DNA of 64,000 bases, taken from positions 62,001 to 126,000 of the forward strand of contig NZ_JALEBH010000001.1 of the NCBI RefSeq assembly GCF_022758885.1, in the 5' to 3' direction. The position numbers and the translations under genes were made by a program. The notes below the pieces were generated by a model. It was given only the letters and a program-made list of their open reading frames with translations, did not search any database and was not told the DNA's origin. Origin of the DNA: Sphingobium sp. BYY-5 (GTDB lineage: Bacteria > Pseudomonadota > Alphaproteobacteria > Sphingomonadales > Sphingomonadaceae). Of this stretch, positions 53,619 through 62,045 are shown piece by piece (within the stretch, counting starts at the first letter, position 1; the number at the start of each line of letters is the position of its first letter).

Positions 53619-54290
53619 TCAGCCTTCCGCGATGTGGGTATAGAGCAAATCGAGCAGATGCTCGCGATTCGCCGCCGTCGCGCCGAGCAGTTCGCGCTTG
53701 GGATAGGGTACCGCCTGCGCCCGCAATGACGGCTTGTCGCGCAGGCCATATTGATGGACACCTGCGATCTGCGACGCCTTGCCGGAAAAGCCGATCCAGA
53801 AACCCTGATCGTCCGTCCCACTGCGCAGAAACCGGGCGCTCGCGAGGCGCCGAAGCATCGCCTTGCGCCGGATGCCGCCGCGCCGGCGCAGGCTGCTGCC
53901 GCCAGCGCTACGATGCTCTTGCGGCACGGGGAGCCATTTGACGATCTTGTCGAACGCGAAGGAGCGGATCGCGCCCGCCTCAATGTCGAACCCGGTCATC
54001 ATCCGGCCTGGTGCCCAGGTGAAGCTTTTCATGACGACCTTGCGTGGGCCACCGCCGCCGCTGGATGGATAGAGGAAGCAGGCCGCGCCCCGGCCCGTCA
54101 TGGGCGGCTGCTTTTCCTTGCGCGCTTCGAAGGCCGCGCCGTCGGGTTGTCGTTGGGCGGCAACACGTTCCCGCTGGCTCGACGCCAGGCTACGGGCCAT
54201 GCGGCGCATGAGCGCGCGGCGTTCGCCCGATGACAGGGTGCGCAGCAGCGCGCCTGCGATCCGTTCGATTTCGGTGAGATCGTCGGTCAT
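53619..54290 (-). CDS. Tail completion protein gpS / virion morphogenesis protein
   Basis: From the ATG at 54288-54290 the protein is 223 residues. It has the phage_tail_S features: MTDDLTEIERIAGALLRTLS, ALMRRMARSLASSQRERVAA and GVHQYGLRDKPS near the C-terminus. It is longer than P2 gpS (about 150) owing to a middle insertion. It follows R as in P2. Confidence 0.87.
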   Translation of the reverse strand: MTDDLTEIERIAGALLRTLSSGERRALMRRMARSLASSQRERVAAQRQPDGAAFEARKEKQPPMTGRGAACFLYPSSGGGGPRKVVMKSFTWAPGRMMTGFDIEAGAIRSFAFDKIVKWLPVPQEHRSAGGSSLRRRGGIRRKAMLRRLASARFLRSGTDDQGFWIGFSGKASQIAGVHQYGLRDKPSLRAQAVPYPKRELLGATAANREHLLDLLYTHIAEG

Positions 54291-54300
54291 GCCCCGGATA

Positions 54301-54825
54301 TCAGGCAATCGGCGGTATGGCAGGGGTCAGGACGGCGTCGGGATCGTCGGTTTCGACCAGCAGGTCCACATTGCCAAAGCCCTGGAGGAAAGACGCGGTG
54401 ACGCCATCAAAGGCATCGCCAAAATCCGGTTCGGGGGGATGCTGGACGTCATAGCCGCTCCCATCGGGGCGCGGCACCACCAGCACGGTTTCGGTAAGGT
54501 CGATCGACAGCAGGATATCGGACATTTCGCTATCCAGCAGTTCCGCCTCAAATTCGAAGGGCTGCGCGTCATCCCGGCGCAGGAGCTGGGGCTGTTCCTT
54601 TTCGATCCATGCCAGCATCGGCACCATGATGGCGTCGGCGTCGCCCGCAAATTCCCACAGGCCCACCTTGAGCGTGTAGCGATAGACGAACGACAAGGTC
54701 GCGGATCGGCGCGCGGCGACCTGGCCGCCCTCGACATAGATATGAAGGCGGTCAGGATGGGTTTTCAATTCCGGCAGGAAGGCGGTGAGCCATTGCCGCA
54801 GACTGTCGGCTTTGCGCATCGTCAA
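54301..54825 (-). CDS. Tail completion protein gpR
   Basis: The 174-residue protein opens MTMRKADSLRQWLTAFLPEL and has LHIYVEGGQVAARR and SFVYRYTLKVGLWEFAGD, the P2 gpR pattern. It ends the tail with gpS. Its first codon overlaps the Rz1 stop. Confidence 0.9.
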   Translation of the reverse strand: MTMRKADSLRQWLTAFLPELKTHPDRLHIYVEGGQVAARRSATLSFVYRYTLKVGLWEFAGDADAIMVPMLAWIEKEQPQLLRRDDAQPFEFEAELLDSEMSDILLSIDLTETVLVVPRPDGSGYDVQHPPEPDFGDAFDGVTASFLQGFGNVDLLVETDDPDAVLTPAIPPIA

Positions 54826-55112
54826 TCCGCCTGTGCATTCGCCATGCGGGCCTGCGCCTGCAATTCGACCAGGGTGGCGCGGATTTGGCCCGCGACGTCA
54901 TAGAGGGCGATGAGACTGCCGAGGCACTGCGCCCCGCTCATCTCGCCCCCATCAGTCCGCTGGACTTTCGGCAATGGGGCGGGTGTCGCCAACAATCCCC
55001 CAGAGATCTTCGCTGTTGGCCGTGGCGGCGGCGCGGTCGAGCAGGCCGACGCCATCAGCATCGATGCAGACATTGCGATAGACCGGACGCTCAATGACCT
55101 TCTGACTTTCAT
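54822..55112 (-). CDS. Rz1-like outer-membrane spanin lipoprotein
   Basis: The frame from the ATG at 55110-55112 gives 96 residues. The signal MKVRRSLSVRSIAMSASMLMASAC has the lipobox LMASAC at Cys24, followed by a Pro-rich stretch (STAPPPRPTAK). It starts inside the Rz gene in another frame, the usual nested Rz/Rz1 layout. The C-terminal half (GEMSGAQCLGSLIALYDVAG) is longer than the lambda version. Confidence 0.82.
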   Translation of the reverse strand: MKVRRSLSVRSIAMSASMLMASACSTAPPPRPTAKISGGLLATPAPLPKVQRTDGGEMSGAQCLGSLIALYDVAGQIRATLVELQAQARMANAQAD

Positions 55113-55347
55113 GATGGATTTCCCTGACATGGCCCTGCCGGGCATATTCGCTGGCCTGATAGCGTTCGCTCGATGCGTCGATCTGGCCCTGCAGCGCCCT
55201 GGTGGCGGCCGCCCGCGCCGCGTCGGCGCGCTTTTGCGCGGCCTGTTCCTGCGCGCTGCCGACGCTGGCACCATAGAAGAAGCCGCCGATCCCTGTCGTG
55301 CAGGCGGCCAGCGCGGCGGCCATGACGAGGTGCGATTTGCCGATCAT
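54952..55347 (-). CDS. Rz-like inner-membrane spanin
   Basis: The 131-residue protein has an N-terminal membrane anchor (HLVMAAALAACTTGIGGFFY), a coiled-coil Ala/Gln-rich region and the VYRNVCIDADGVGLLDRAAA motif typical of phage i-spanins. It overlaps the endolysin start by four bases and contains the start of the Rz1 gene. Confidence 0.85.
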   Translation of the reverse strand: MIGKSHLVMAAALAACTTGIGGFFYGASVGSAQEQAAQKRADAARAAATRALQGQIDASSERYQASEYARQGHVREIHHESQKVIERPVYRNVCIDADGVGLLDRAAATANSEDLWGIVGDTRPIAESPAD

Positions 55348-55796
55348 GCCAGCAGCCCTTTGAAATAGGCCCGGCGCGAATAGGTCAGCACCTCCTGGCG
55401 GAGCCGGCCACCCCGATAGCTGGCATGAATCCAGCCACTATTGGGCTGCCCGCGCACATAGTTTTCAAGGATCAACTGGTCGAAGGGCAGGCGGTCGCGA
55501 ATGAAGCTGGCCACCGTCAGATTATCGATGCCGGGGATTTCCAGATCGGCCGCTTCGCCTTTGGCGTGCTGGCTGGAGACGGACGAACCGACCGCCAGGC
55601 ACAATTTGGGCGCGCGAAAGCCCGACGTGATACGGATCGGCCGCCCGAAATGGGCGCGCAGCGGCTCCAGCACCTTGGTACAGAGCAGCGTCATGGCGGC
55701 GATCTGTTCCGCATTGGGGGTGTTGTCGATCCGCTGCGCCTTGGCGGTGGCGGACGCGGTGAACTCGGCAAGAGTGAAATGGGGCGATAGCTGCAT
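55344..55796 (-). CDS. Endolysin, peptidase M15 family
   Basis: The 150-residue protein starts MQLSPHFTLAEFTASATAKA. The M15 zinc ligands lie in SQHAKGEAADLE (His, Asp) and SGWIHASY (His). M15_3 endolysins cleave peptidoglycan cross-bridges. It follows the holin-like gene and precedes Rz/Rz1, the place of P2 gene K. Confidence 0.9.
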   Translation of the reverse strand: MQLSPHFTLAEFTASATAKAQRIDNTPNAEQIAAMTLLCTKVLEPLRAHFGRPIRITSGFRAPKLCLAVGSSVSSQHAKGEAADLEIPGIDNLTVASFIRDRLPFDQLILENYVRGQPNSGWIHASYRGGRLRQEVLTYSRRAYFKGLLA

Positions 55797-55802
55797 GGGG
55801 AT

Positions 55803-56135
55803 TTAATCCTTCTTGGGCAGGAAGCGGTCGGCGATGCGGCCCGGCACGCTGGTCAGCGTGTCGGTGATGGCGCGCGCGATGCGGGGCGTGGCGTCGAAGG
55901 CCAACAGGGCGATGGCGAAGGCGATCGATTGCGCGACAAAGCCGGTCCAGTCGGTCACGGCGATGATGGCGATGGTCGCGTAATAGCTGACCGTCGAGCC
56001 AACCACCCATTGGAGGAAGCGCTGGCGGAAAGGCAGCGCCGGCTTCCATGCCTGGGCGACGGCCGAGCCGATCAGCGAGGGAGAGAGCGATCCGACGATG
56101 TCGCTCGCCGATTCCAGAAAGGGGCGCAATTCCAT
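55803..56135 (-). CDS. Holin-like membrane protein
   Basis: The 110-residue protein has two to three hydrophobic helices (FLQWVVGSTVSYYATIAIIA, IAFAIALLAFDATPRI) with polar ends. Its place between X and the endolysin is that of P2 holin Y. It was assigned by position and topology; the sequence itself is not diagnostic. Confidence 0.7.
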   Translation of the reverse strand: MELRPFLESASDIVGSLSPSLIGSAVAQAWKPALPFRQRFLQWVVGSTVSYYATIAIIAVTDWTGFVAQSIAFAIALLAFDATPRIARAITDTLTSVPGRIADRFLPKKD

Positions 56136-56138
56136 GGT

Positions 56139-56378
56139 TCAATCCCAAAGCTGAATGAGGGGGCGGACGCGGGTGGCGCCGGCGTCGGTGGTGGCGGGCA
56201 CGGTAATGACGGTCCCCAGCGGCAGAATGGGGCCAAGGTCGGCCAGCCCCGGATTGGCGTCGAGAACGCGGGTGATTTCTCCCGGTCCAAGGCCAGCGTC
56301 GCGCCAGAGCAGCAGGTCCAGCTTGTCGCCCTGCCGGGCCACAAGTTTTCGGGCTATGGGGCGCTGCGTTGTCGCCAT
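56139..56378 (-). CDS. Tail protein X (gpX, LysM-like)
   Basis: The 79-residue protein shows KLVARQGDKLDLLLWRDAG and the VLDANPGLADLGPILPLGTV region of the tail_X/LysM-like family. It links tail parts near the hub. Its start overlaps the gpL stop by one base. Confidence 0.9.
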   Translation of the reverse strand: MATTQRPIARKLVARQGDKLDLLLWRDAGLGPGEITRVLDANPGLADLGPILPLGTVITVPATTDAGATRVRPLIQLWD

Positions 56379-56860
56379 CAGATGAGGTCGACTTGTGTGC
56401 GGGTGCGGCCCAGTATGTCGCGCACGGCATGTTGCGCATCGCGGCGCAGTTCGCCGATGGTAGGGCCAAGTTCATCCGCCTGCGCGCCGCCGGCGGCCGT
56501 CGTATCGAAATCGCGATGGCGGTCGATCAGTTCGGCCTTGGCATAGAGGGCGATGGCGCGGGTGTAGCGGATCATCTGCACGCTCTGGCCGTCCAGTTGC
56601 GGCGCGGGCACGTCGGCCAGCGTCGAATGACCGGCGGCGACCGAGGCCATAGCGAAGGCGCGCAGATCGATTTCTACCGTCATGATTGCGCCAAGGATAG
56701 CGGCGCGCAGGCGGGCAGGCGTAATGCTGGTCGGGATACGCGCGGCTTCGCGTATCGATACGGGATCGATATCGGGGAAGAAGCCGTCATTGATGACGGG
56801 CACTTCCTCTGCCGGGGGCTGCTCCATCTGTGAGGCGGGAGGGCGGGCAACGAAACTCAT
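56378..56860 (-). CDS. Head completion/stabilisation protein gpL
   Basis: The 160-residue protein has the gpL features: INDGFFPDIDPVSIREAARI, TPARLRAAILGAIMTVEIDL and YTRAIALYAKAELIDRHRDF. In P2 it completes the filled head. It overlaps the neighbours on both sides. Confidence 0.9.
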   Translation of the reverse strand: MSFVARPPASQMEQPPAEEVPVINDGFFPDIDPVSIREAARIPTSITPARLRAAILGAIMTVEIDLRAFAMASVAAGHSTLADVPAPQLDGQSVQMIRYTRAIALYAKAELIDRHRDFDTTAAGGAQADELGPTIGELRRDAQHAVRDILGRTRTQVDLI

Positions 56861-57084
56861 GCCAGAATGACCTGGGCGAGCCGGTTCATCATCGCGATGC
56901 AGACCATGGTGGATAGGAGGCCGATGGCGAGGACGCAGGATGGCATCCAGCGTGGGCGCACATCCTCATGGGCGGCCAGGACACCGCCGACCAGGGCGCA
57001 GATCGCCAGGGCGGCGAAGGCCAGCGCGGCCAGCGAAAGGGCAAGCGTCTTGAAGATGAGCCAGATGGCAAGACCAATGGTCAT
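56857..57084 (-). CDS. Small two-helix membrane protein within the head block
   Basis: The frame from 57084 gives 75 residues (MTIGLAIWLIFKTLALSLAA) with two membrane segments. It lies between M and L, where P2 has no gene. It is coupled to L by overlap. Unknown; it might be a lysis or antiholin-type protein. Confidence 0.6.
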   Translation of the reverse strand: MTIGLAIWLIFKTLALSLAALAFAALAICALVGGVLAAHEDVRPRWMPSCVLAIGLLSTMVCIAMMNRLAQVILA

Positions 57085-57201
57085 AAATTCTCCGATATTG
57101 CCGCCGGCATACAGGGGTGGGGATCGGGTCAGATGGCGGCCCTGCGGCCCGAAAGCCTCCCGCATCGCGCGATCCGCCCCTGAGCGCCGGGGGCGAGCCT
57201 G

Positions 57202-58005
57202 TCAGGCGGCGCTATCGCCGCCCTGTTCGGTGTTGGGGTCGGGTGCGGCGGCGGGGATGGCCGCCAGCAGCTTGATCGCCCGCTTGATCCTGTCCTTGAC
57301 GCCGATGCGGTCATGAAGGCGCTGGGCCTCGGTCAGGCTTGCCAGCGCCTGTTGCAGGACCGGCTTGCCCTCTTCGGCCACCAGGCTTTCGCCCCTGTCC
57401 AGCTGCTCGACGCCGATCGCTTTGAGCAGCTTGGCGCGGACCTGATCATGAATGTCGAGATGGCCGGTCAGGTCGGCCACTTCCTCCAGCGTCGCGAGGG
57501 AGAAGCTCTCGTTCGCGCCCTGCGCCTTGATCGCGGCATCGGCGATTTCCTCAATGAGGATAGTCGCCGCGTCGCGCTGGTAGCGCGCCGGCATGGCGAC
57601 CCTATGTCGCATCACGAATTCAGCCAGGCTGATGGCGTTGTCATAGTCGCCGACATCGATCAGCCAGACCATGCAGGTCGGCACGACTTCGGCGGCAAGG
57701 CCCGTGCCCACGCCCGCATCAGCCGCGATGATGCCCTGCACCCAGGGTCGATATTCCGGCAGCATCTCGCGCTTGGCCGCGATCTTCATGTCGATCGAAC
57801 GGATTTCCTTGAGGCGGCGCAGGTCATGGGTGAGGCGAAGGCCCATCTGCCGCGCGGCGATATCCGCCGGGGAAGGCTTGGCCGTCCCCGCTGCCGGCAG
57901 AGGTGCGGCAGCAGGGACGGTTGCCCCTCCATGTGCAGGTGCAAATGCTGCGGTGATGGTCTGGGCAGCGAGGATGCGTTCACGGTGGCGGCGAGCAAGG
58001 CTCAT
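57202..58005 (-). CDS. Terminase endonuclease subunit gpM
   Basis: The 267-residue protein starts MSLARRHRERILAAQTITAA, has a Pro/Ala linker and the P2 gpM core (LRLTHDLRRLKEIRSIDMKI, MPARYQRDAATILIEEIADA). It is the small terminase subunit that with gpP cuts cos. It follows the capsid gene. Confidence 0.92.
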   Translation of the reverse strand: MSLARRHRERILAAQTITAAFAPAHGGATVPAAAPLPAAGTAKPSPADIAARQMGLRLTHDLRRLKEIRSIDMKIAAKREMLPEYRPWVQGIIAADAGVGTGLAAEVVPTCMVWLIDVGDYDNAISLAEFVMRHRVAMPARYQRDAATILIEEIADAAIKAQGANESFSLATLEEVADLTGHLDIHDQVRAKLLKAIGVEQLDRGESLVAEEGKPVLQQALASLTEAQRLHDRIGVKDRIKRAIKLLAAIPAAAPDPNTEQGGDSAA

Positions 58006-58059
58006 GCGCGTGTCCTGTCAGATGGAGGGGATGGGGGAGCGAGCAGGAGAAGCCGGCGA

Positions 58060-59151
58060 TCAGGCCGGTTTCTTGCCCATCACGACATTTTCAACGAGGG
58101 CGACGCGGCCAAAATCCTCGACCACATAATCCTCGTTGACCGATTCATAATTTTCGATCTGGTCGAGCGCCGGTTCGTCCTTCACCTGACGGCGACGGGT
58201 TTCTTCCTGTACATAGATGGCCAGATTATCGAGGCTCGTGACCATCAGCGCGTCTTCGGGGAAGAAGGGCACGATGATGGCGCGCTTGCCGGCCAACTGC
58301 ATGGGCAGGGTCAGGATGCGGTGCGCGGCCTCATTTTCGGTCGCGGTCGCGCCGGCACCCTGCAGAAGGTTCAGATACTTGTCCTTGACCAGCTTCCAAC
58401 CGACAATGACGACAAGGTCGGTGTCGCTTCGGTGCCAGGGATCGAGCAGGTCGAGCGCGTCGAACGCCAGGGCGTCGAGGTTGGCATAGTCGGCCTCAGC
58501 CGTGTCGATGTTGGTTGCATCGCCATCGACCACTTCGACGCCGGCGGCGACATAGATCGCCCTGGTGGGATCGGTCGACAGTGCCCCGTCGTCCAGCACG
58601 CGTTCGGGCGCGCGGGTGCGGACCTTGTGCAGCCAGCCTTCATTGACGTCCTGCAGCAGCGGGTTGTCGGCGCGGTTCGTGGTTGGGGCGACCGAGGTGC
58701 CGTTGAAACCGATCATGATGCGGTCGCGGCCCTGCTGTTTCAGGATGGCGTCGCGAACAAGCGTCTGGAACTCAGGGCGGTGACGCCAGGCGTCCAGCTT
58801 GGCATATTTGATCGCCGTGTCATAGTTGGTCTGGCGGCAGTGGTAGCCGCCTTCATCGCTGGTGTCGGTCGGATCGGTCGGCGTGCGGCGGTCGCCGGCA
58901 TTGGTGTTGGTGCGGCTCGCGATCGGGCGGGTGACGCCGACGCCGACCTTGTCGCCGGTCTGATTGGGGACCATGACGACGCTGATCGAACCCAGAAAGT
59001 CGCTCGACTCCTGAATTTTCTCTTCCAGCTTCTGTTCGACAACGGGCGCGACGGTGAATTTGGTGCCGGTGACTTCGGCGGCCTGGACGCCATTGAGCAG
59101 CGCGATCTGGCTGACATAGGCGGTGAAGGCGACGCGGGTTTCTTTACGCAT
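58060..59151 (-). CDS. Major capsid protein gpN
   Basis: The 363-residue protein starts MRKETRVAFTAYVSQIALLN and has the P2 gpN features FLGSISVVMVPNQTGDKVGV, GVTRPIASRTNTN and ERVLDDGALSTDP. It has the length of P2 gpN (357). It is cleaved and assembled with the gpO scaffold. Confidence 0.95.
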   Translation of the reverse strand: MRKETRVAFTAYVSQIALLNGVQAAEVTGTKFTVAPVVEQKLEEKIQESSDFLGSISVVMVPNQTGDKVGVGVTRPIASRTNTNAGDRRTPTDPTDTSDEGGYHCRQTNYDTAIKYAKLDAWRHRPEFQTLVRDAILKQQGRDRIMIGFNGTSVAPTTNRADNPLLQDVNEGWLHKVRTRAPERVLDDGALSTDPTRAIYVAAGVEVVDGDATNIDTAEADYANLDALAFDALDLLDPWHRSDTDLVVIVGWKLVKDKYLNLLQGAGATATENEAAHRILTLPMQLAGKRAIIVPFFPEDALMVTSLDNLAIYVQEETRRRQVKDEPALDQIENYESVNEDYVVEDFGRVALVENVVMGKKPA

Positions 59152-59190
59152 GGTGGCTCCTGAGTGCGGGGGCGAGCGGGACGGGTGGGA

Positions 59191-60009
59191 TCAGCAGTCG
59201 GTGACGATCGCCGCATTGCCGCCGGTGGCGAGCGCGCGGGTGAAGGAACCGGGCCGCTCGGTCGTTTCGAGGCGGGCCGTTAGCGCGGCCAGATCGGCGC
59301 CGATGGCCGCGACCGCATCATTGGCGGGCTTGGTCGCTGCCGCGATCTGATCGGCGACCGATGCACCGAACGCCGTGGCGAAGGCGGCCACGTCAAAGCC
59401 ATTGTCATTGGCGGGCTTGGGATGTGCCGGCGGTGGAGCCGGTTCCTCCTTCTTCTCCTTCTTGAAGAAGGCCAGGATCGATTCGCCGATGCTCTTGCCG
59501 ATCGCGTCGCTGTCGAGCGGCGCGGCCAGAATTTCGATCTGCGTTTCGCAGGCGTTGGTGAACAGGTTGGCGCGCGAGAGCGCCGCGAATTTCAGCGGCT
59601 CGGTGCCGAGCGATGCGGGCTGATCGGTGACGGCCAGGCCAACCAGATAGGCCTCGCCCGTGCCCGCGAAATTGGGATGAATTTCGCAACTGGTGAAAAG
59701 CTTCTGCCCGGCCTTGTTGAGGTCGATCAACTGATCATTGGCGTCGATTTCGGCATAAAGGCCAAGCAGCGTCTTCTTTTCGCCGCCGATCGTCAGTTCG
59801 ACTTCTTGCGTCTTGAGCGAGACGACGGAGCCATAGGCGTTGAAGGGCGGAAGGCCGCTTAAGCCGACAATGTGGCTGCAGTTGATGCGGGCGGTATAGG
59901 TTTGCAGCGCATAATTTGCGGCGCACTGTTCCAGCCATTCGCGCTTGATCTCCCGACCATCAACGGTCGGGCCTTCGACGGCTACGCGGAAAAATTTGCT
60001 CTTGGCCAT
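59191..60009 (-). CDS. Capsid scaffold/protease gpO
   Basis: From the ATG at 60007-60009 the protein is 272 residues (MAKSKFFRVAVEGPTVDGRE). The N-terminal half is the serine-protease domain (RINCSHIVGLSGLPPFNAYG, with the His of the catalytic site). The C-terminal half is the helical scaffold with a long Lys/Glu-rich linker. It leads the O-N-M-L-X block; palindrome copy 3 is 92 bases upstream. Confidence 0.93.
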   Translation of the reverse strand: MAKSKFFRVAVEGPTVDGREIKREWLEQCAANYALQTYTARINCSHIVGLSGLPPFNAYGSVVSLKTQEVELTIGGEKKTLLGLYAEIDANDQLIDLNKAGQKLFTSCEIHPNFAGTGEAYLVGLAVTDQPASLGTEPLKFAALSRANLFTNACETQIEILAAPLDSDAIGKSIGESILAFFKKEKKEEPAPPPAHPKPANDNGFDVAAFATAFGASVADQIAAATKPANDAVAAIGADLAALTARLETTERPGSFTRALATGGNAAIVTDC

Positions 60010-60100
60010 GGTCGGTTCCGGTTCCCGTGGTTGCGGGGCGGCGCGCCCCTGCGGTGATGGGAACAGAAAAGGGCGTTTGGGCGGCCTTTTCTCAAGTCGG

Positions 60101-60131
60101 TCCATTTGTAGAGGCGGCCTCTACAAATGGA
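60101..60131. promoter_or_regulatory. Late-promoter-type palindrome, copy 3 (between O and P)
   Basis: The same 27-base core as copies 1 and 2, here within a 31-base perfect dyad. It lies between the divergent capsid gene O and terminase gene P, 92 and 31 bases from their starts. In P2 the divergent O and P promoters are both Ogr-dependent, so one site may serve both. Confidence 0.72.
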
Positions 60132-60161
60132 CGCCGATGATTAGGGGCAGAAACGCGCGGC

Positions 60162-62045
60162 ATGGTCGCGGCAATGGCAAATCAATCCTCTTCTGGGCCA
60201 ACCCCTCCGCAGCCCGGTGCACCTTCCGCCATGTGGCAGTTCGATCCGCGCCGTCATGCGCGCAGCCTCTATTGGCGCGGATGGGGCGTCACCCAGATCG
60301 CCGACGAATTCGCGCTGCACGGCCTGGTCAACGACAAGGGTGGGCCAATCCCTCGCGCCACGATCGAGGCATGGAAGCAGCGCGATCGATGGGATGATGC
60401 GCCATCAATCCGTAGAATCGAGGACGGCCTTGAAATCCGCCTCCTGACGCTGATCGCGAAGGAGAAGAAGACCAGCGCCGATTATGTCGAGATGGACGCG
60501 CTTTCGCGCCAGATCGAAAGCCTGGCCCGCGTCCGTCGCCACGATGCCCCCGGCGGCCATGCCGGCGACCTCAACGACAAGATCGCCAACCGCAACGCCG
60601 GGCCACGCAAGAAGGCGAAGAAGAACCATTTCACCGAGACCCAAGCGGCCGAACTCAAGCGCATCTTCCTCGACGGTCTCTATGATTATCAGCATCGCTG
60701 GTGGCAGGCGAAGGATCAGCGCACCCGCATGATCTTGAAGTCGCGCCAGATCGGCGCGACCTATTATTTCGCCTTCGAAGCGCTGATCGACGCGATCGAG
60801 ACGGGCCGCAACCAGATATTCCTCTCCGCCTCCAAGGCGCAGGCGCATCAGTTCCGATCCTATATCGTGAGCTTCGCCAAGCTGGTCGGCGTTACGCTGA
60901 CGGGCGATCCGATGCTGATCACGTCGGATCTGCGGCCAGCGGAGGAGGCGGCGGCCGAACTCCATTTCCTGGGCACCAATTTCCGCACCGCCCAGGGACG
61001 CCACGGCAATTTCTATTTCGACGAATTTTTCTGGGTCCATTCGTTTGAGGAACTGAACAAGGTCGCGTCGGGCATGGCGACCCATAAGAAGTGGCGCAAA
61101 ACCTACTTCTCGACGCCGTCGAGCGTCGCGCACCCGGCCTATCCCTATTGGACCGGCGAGCGCCGCAACCGGCGGCGCAAGAAGGAAGATCGGATCACGA
61201 TCGACGTCAGCCATACAGCGCTGGCGGCCGGCATGGTCGGACCGGATCGCGTATGGCGGCATATCGTCAATATCCGCGATGCCGAGGCGGGCGGGTGCGA
61301 CCTGTTCGATATTGAGGAACTGGAAGACGAGTACGCGCCCGACGAATTCGCCAACCTGTTCCTGTGCGATTTCGTGGATGACAGTCTGTCGGCCTTCAAG
61401 TTCAACGACATGATCGCCTGCGGCTGTGACAGCCTGGTCGAATGGACGGATTTCAATCCGGAAGCGGCGCGGCCCTATGGCAATCGGTCGGTCTGGGCGG
61501 GCTATGATCCGCAGGAAAGCGAGACGGGGGATAATGCTGCCCTGGTGATCGCTGCGCCGCCGCTGATCGAGGGCGGGCAGTTCCGCATCCTTGAACGCCA
61601 CCAGTTGCGCGGTCTCGATTTCGAGCAGCAGGCCGAATTCATCAAGGCGGTGTTGTCCCGCTATAATTGCTCCTATCTGGGCGTCGACGCGAAGGGCGTC
61701 GGTGCGGGCGTCTATCAGTTGCTCGCCAAGGTCGGCGCGCTGCCGGTCTGCGCGGTCGCGAAAATCGAATATTCGCTGGAACTGAAAGCGGGCATGATCA
61801 TGAAGGCGCAGAACGTTATCCGCCGGGGCCGTCTCGCCTTCGACAGTGGTCTGCTCGACATCGTGTCGGCCTTCGTATCGATCAAGAAGACCCTGACCAC
61901 CAGCGGGCGCAACGTCACCTTCAAGGCCGGGCGCGGCGGCAATGACGGCCATGCCGATCTGGCTTGGGCCACCATGCACATCCTCATGAACGAACCGCTC
62001 GACGGCAAGGAAGTGCCCAAGGGCAAGATGGAGATTTTCGAATGA
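60162..62045 (+). CDS. Large terminase ATPase subunit gpP
   Basis: The 627-residue protein starts at 60162 (MVAAMANQ) or the inner ATG at 60174. The N-terminus has an HTH (GWGVTQIADEFALHG). The ATPase region has the Walker-A-like KSRQIGATYY and Walker-B-like NFYFDEFFW, followed by the RNase-H-like nuclease region (WAGYDPQESETGDNAAL, GVDAKGVGAG, NDGHADLAW). It packages DNA into the prohead with gpM. Portal gpQ overlaps its stop by ATGA. Confidence 0.95.
   Translation: MVAAMANQSSSGPTPPQPGAPSAMWQFDPRRHARSLYWRGWGVTQIADEFALHGLVNDKGGPIPRATIEAWKQRDRWDDAPSIRRIEDGLEIRLLTLIAKEKKTSADYVEMDALSRQIESLARVRRHDAPGGHAGDLNDKIANRNAGPRKKAKKNHFTETQAAELKRIFLDGLYDYQHRWWQAKDQRTRMILKSRQIGATYYFAFEALIDAIETGRNQIFLSASKAQAHQFRSYIVSFAKLVGVTLTGDPMLITSDLRPAEEAAAELHFLGTNFRTAQGRHGNFYFDEFFWVHSFEELNKVASGMATHKKWRKTYFSTPSSVAHPAYPYWTGERRNRRRKKEDRITIDVSHTALAAGMVGPDRVWRHIVNIRDAEAGGCDLFDIEELEDEYAPDEFANLFLCDFVDDSLSAFKFNDMIACGCDSLVEWTDFNPEAARPYGNRSVWAGYDPQESETGDNAALVIAAPPLIEGGQFRILERHQLRGLDFEQQAEFIKAVLSRYNCSYLGVDAKGVGAGVYQLLAKVGALPVCAVAKIEYSLELKAGMIMKAQNVIRRGRLAFDSGLLDIVSAFVSIKKTLTTSGRNVTFKAGRGGNDGHADLAWATMHILMNEPLDGKEVPKGKMEIFE

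Noticed and set aside
44427..60131. The three long palindromes as rho-independent terminators
   Set aside because: No T-run follows on either strand, the loop would be one to three bases, and they lie before genes, not after them.
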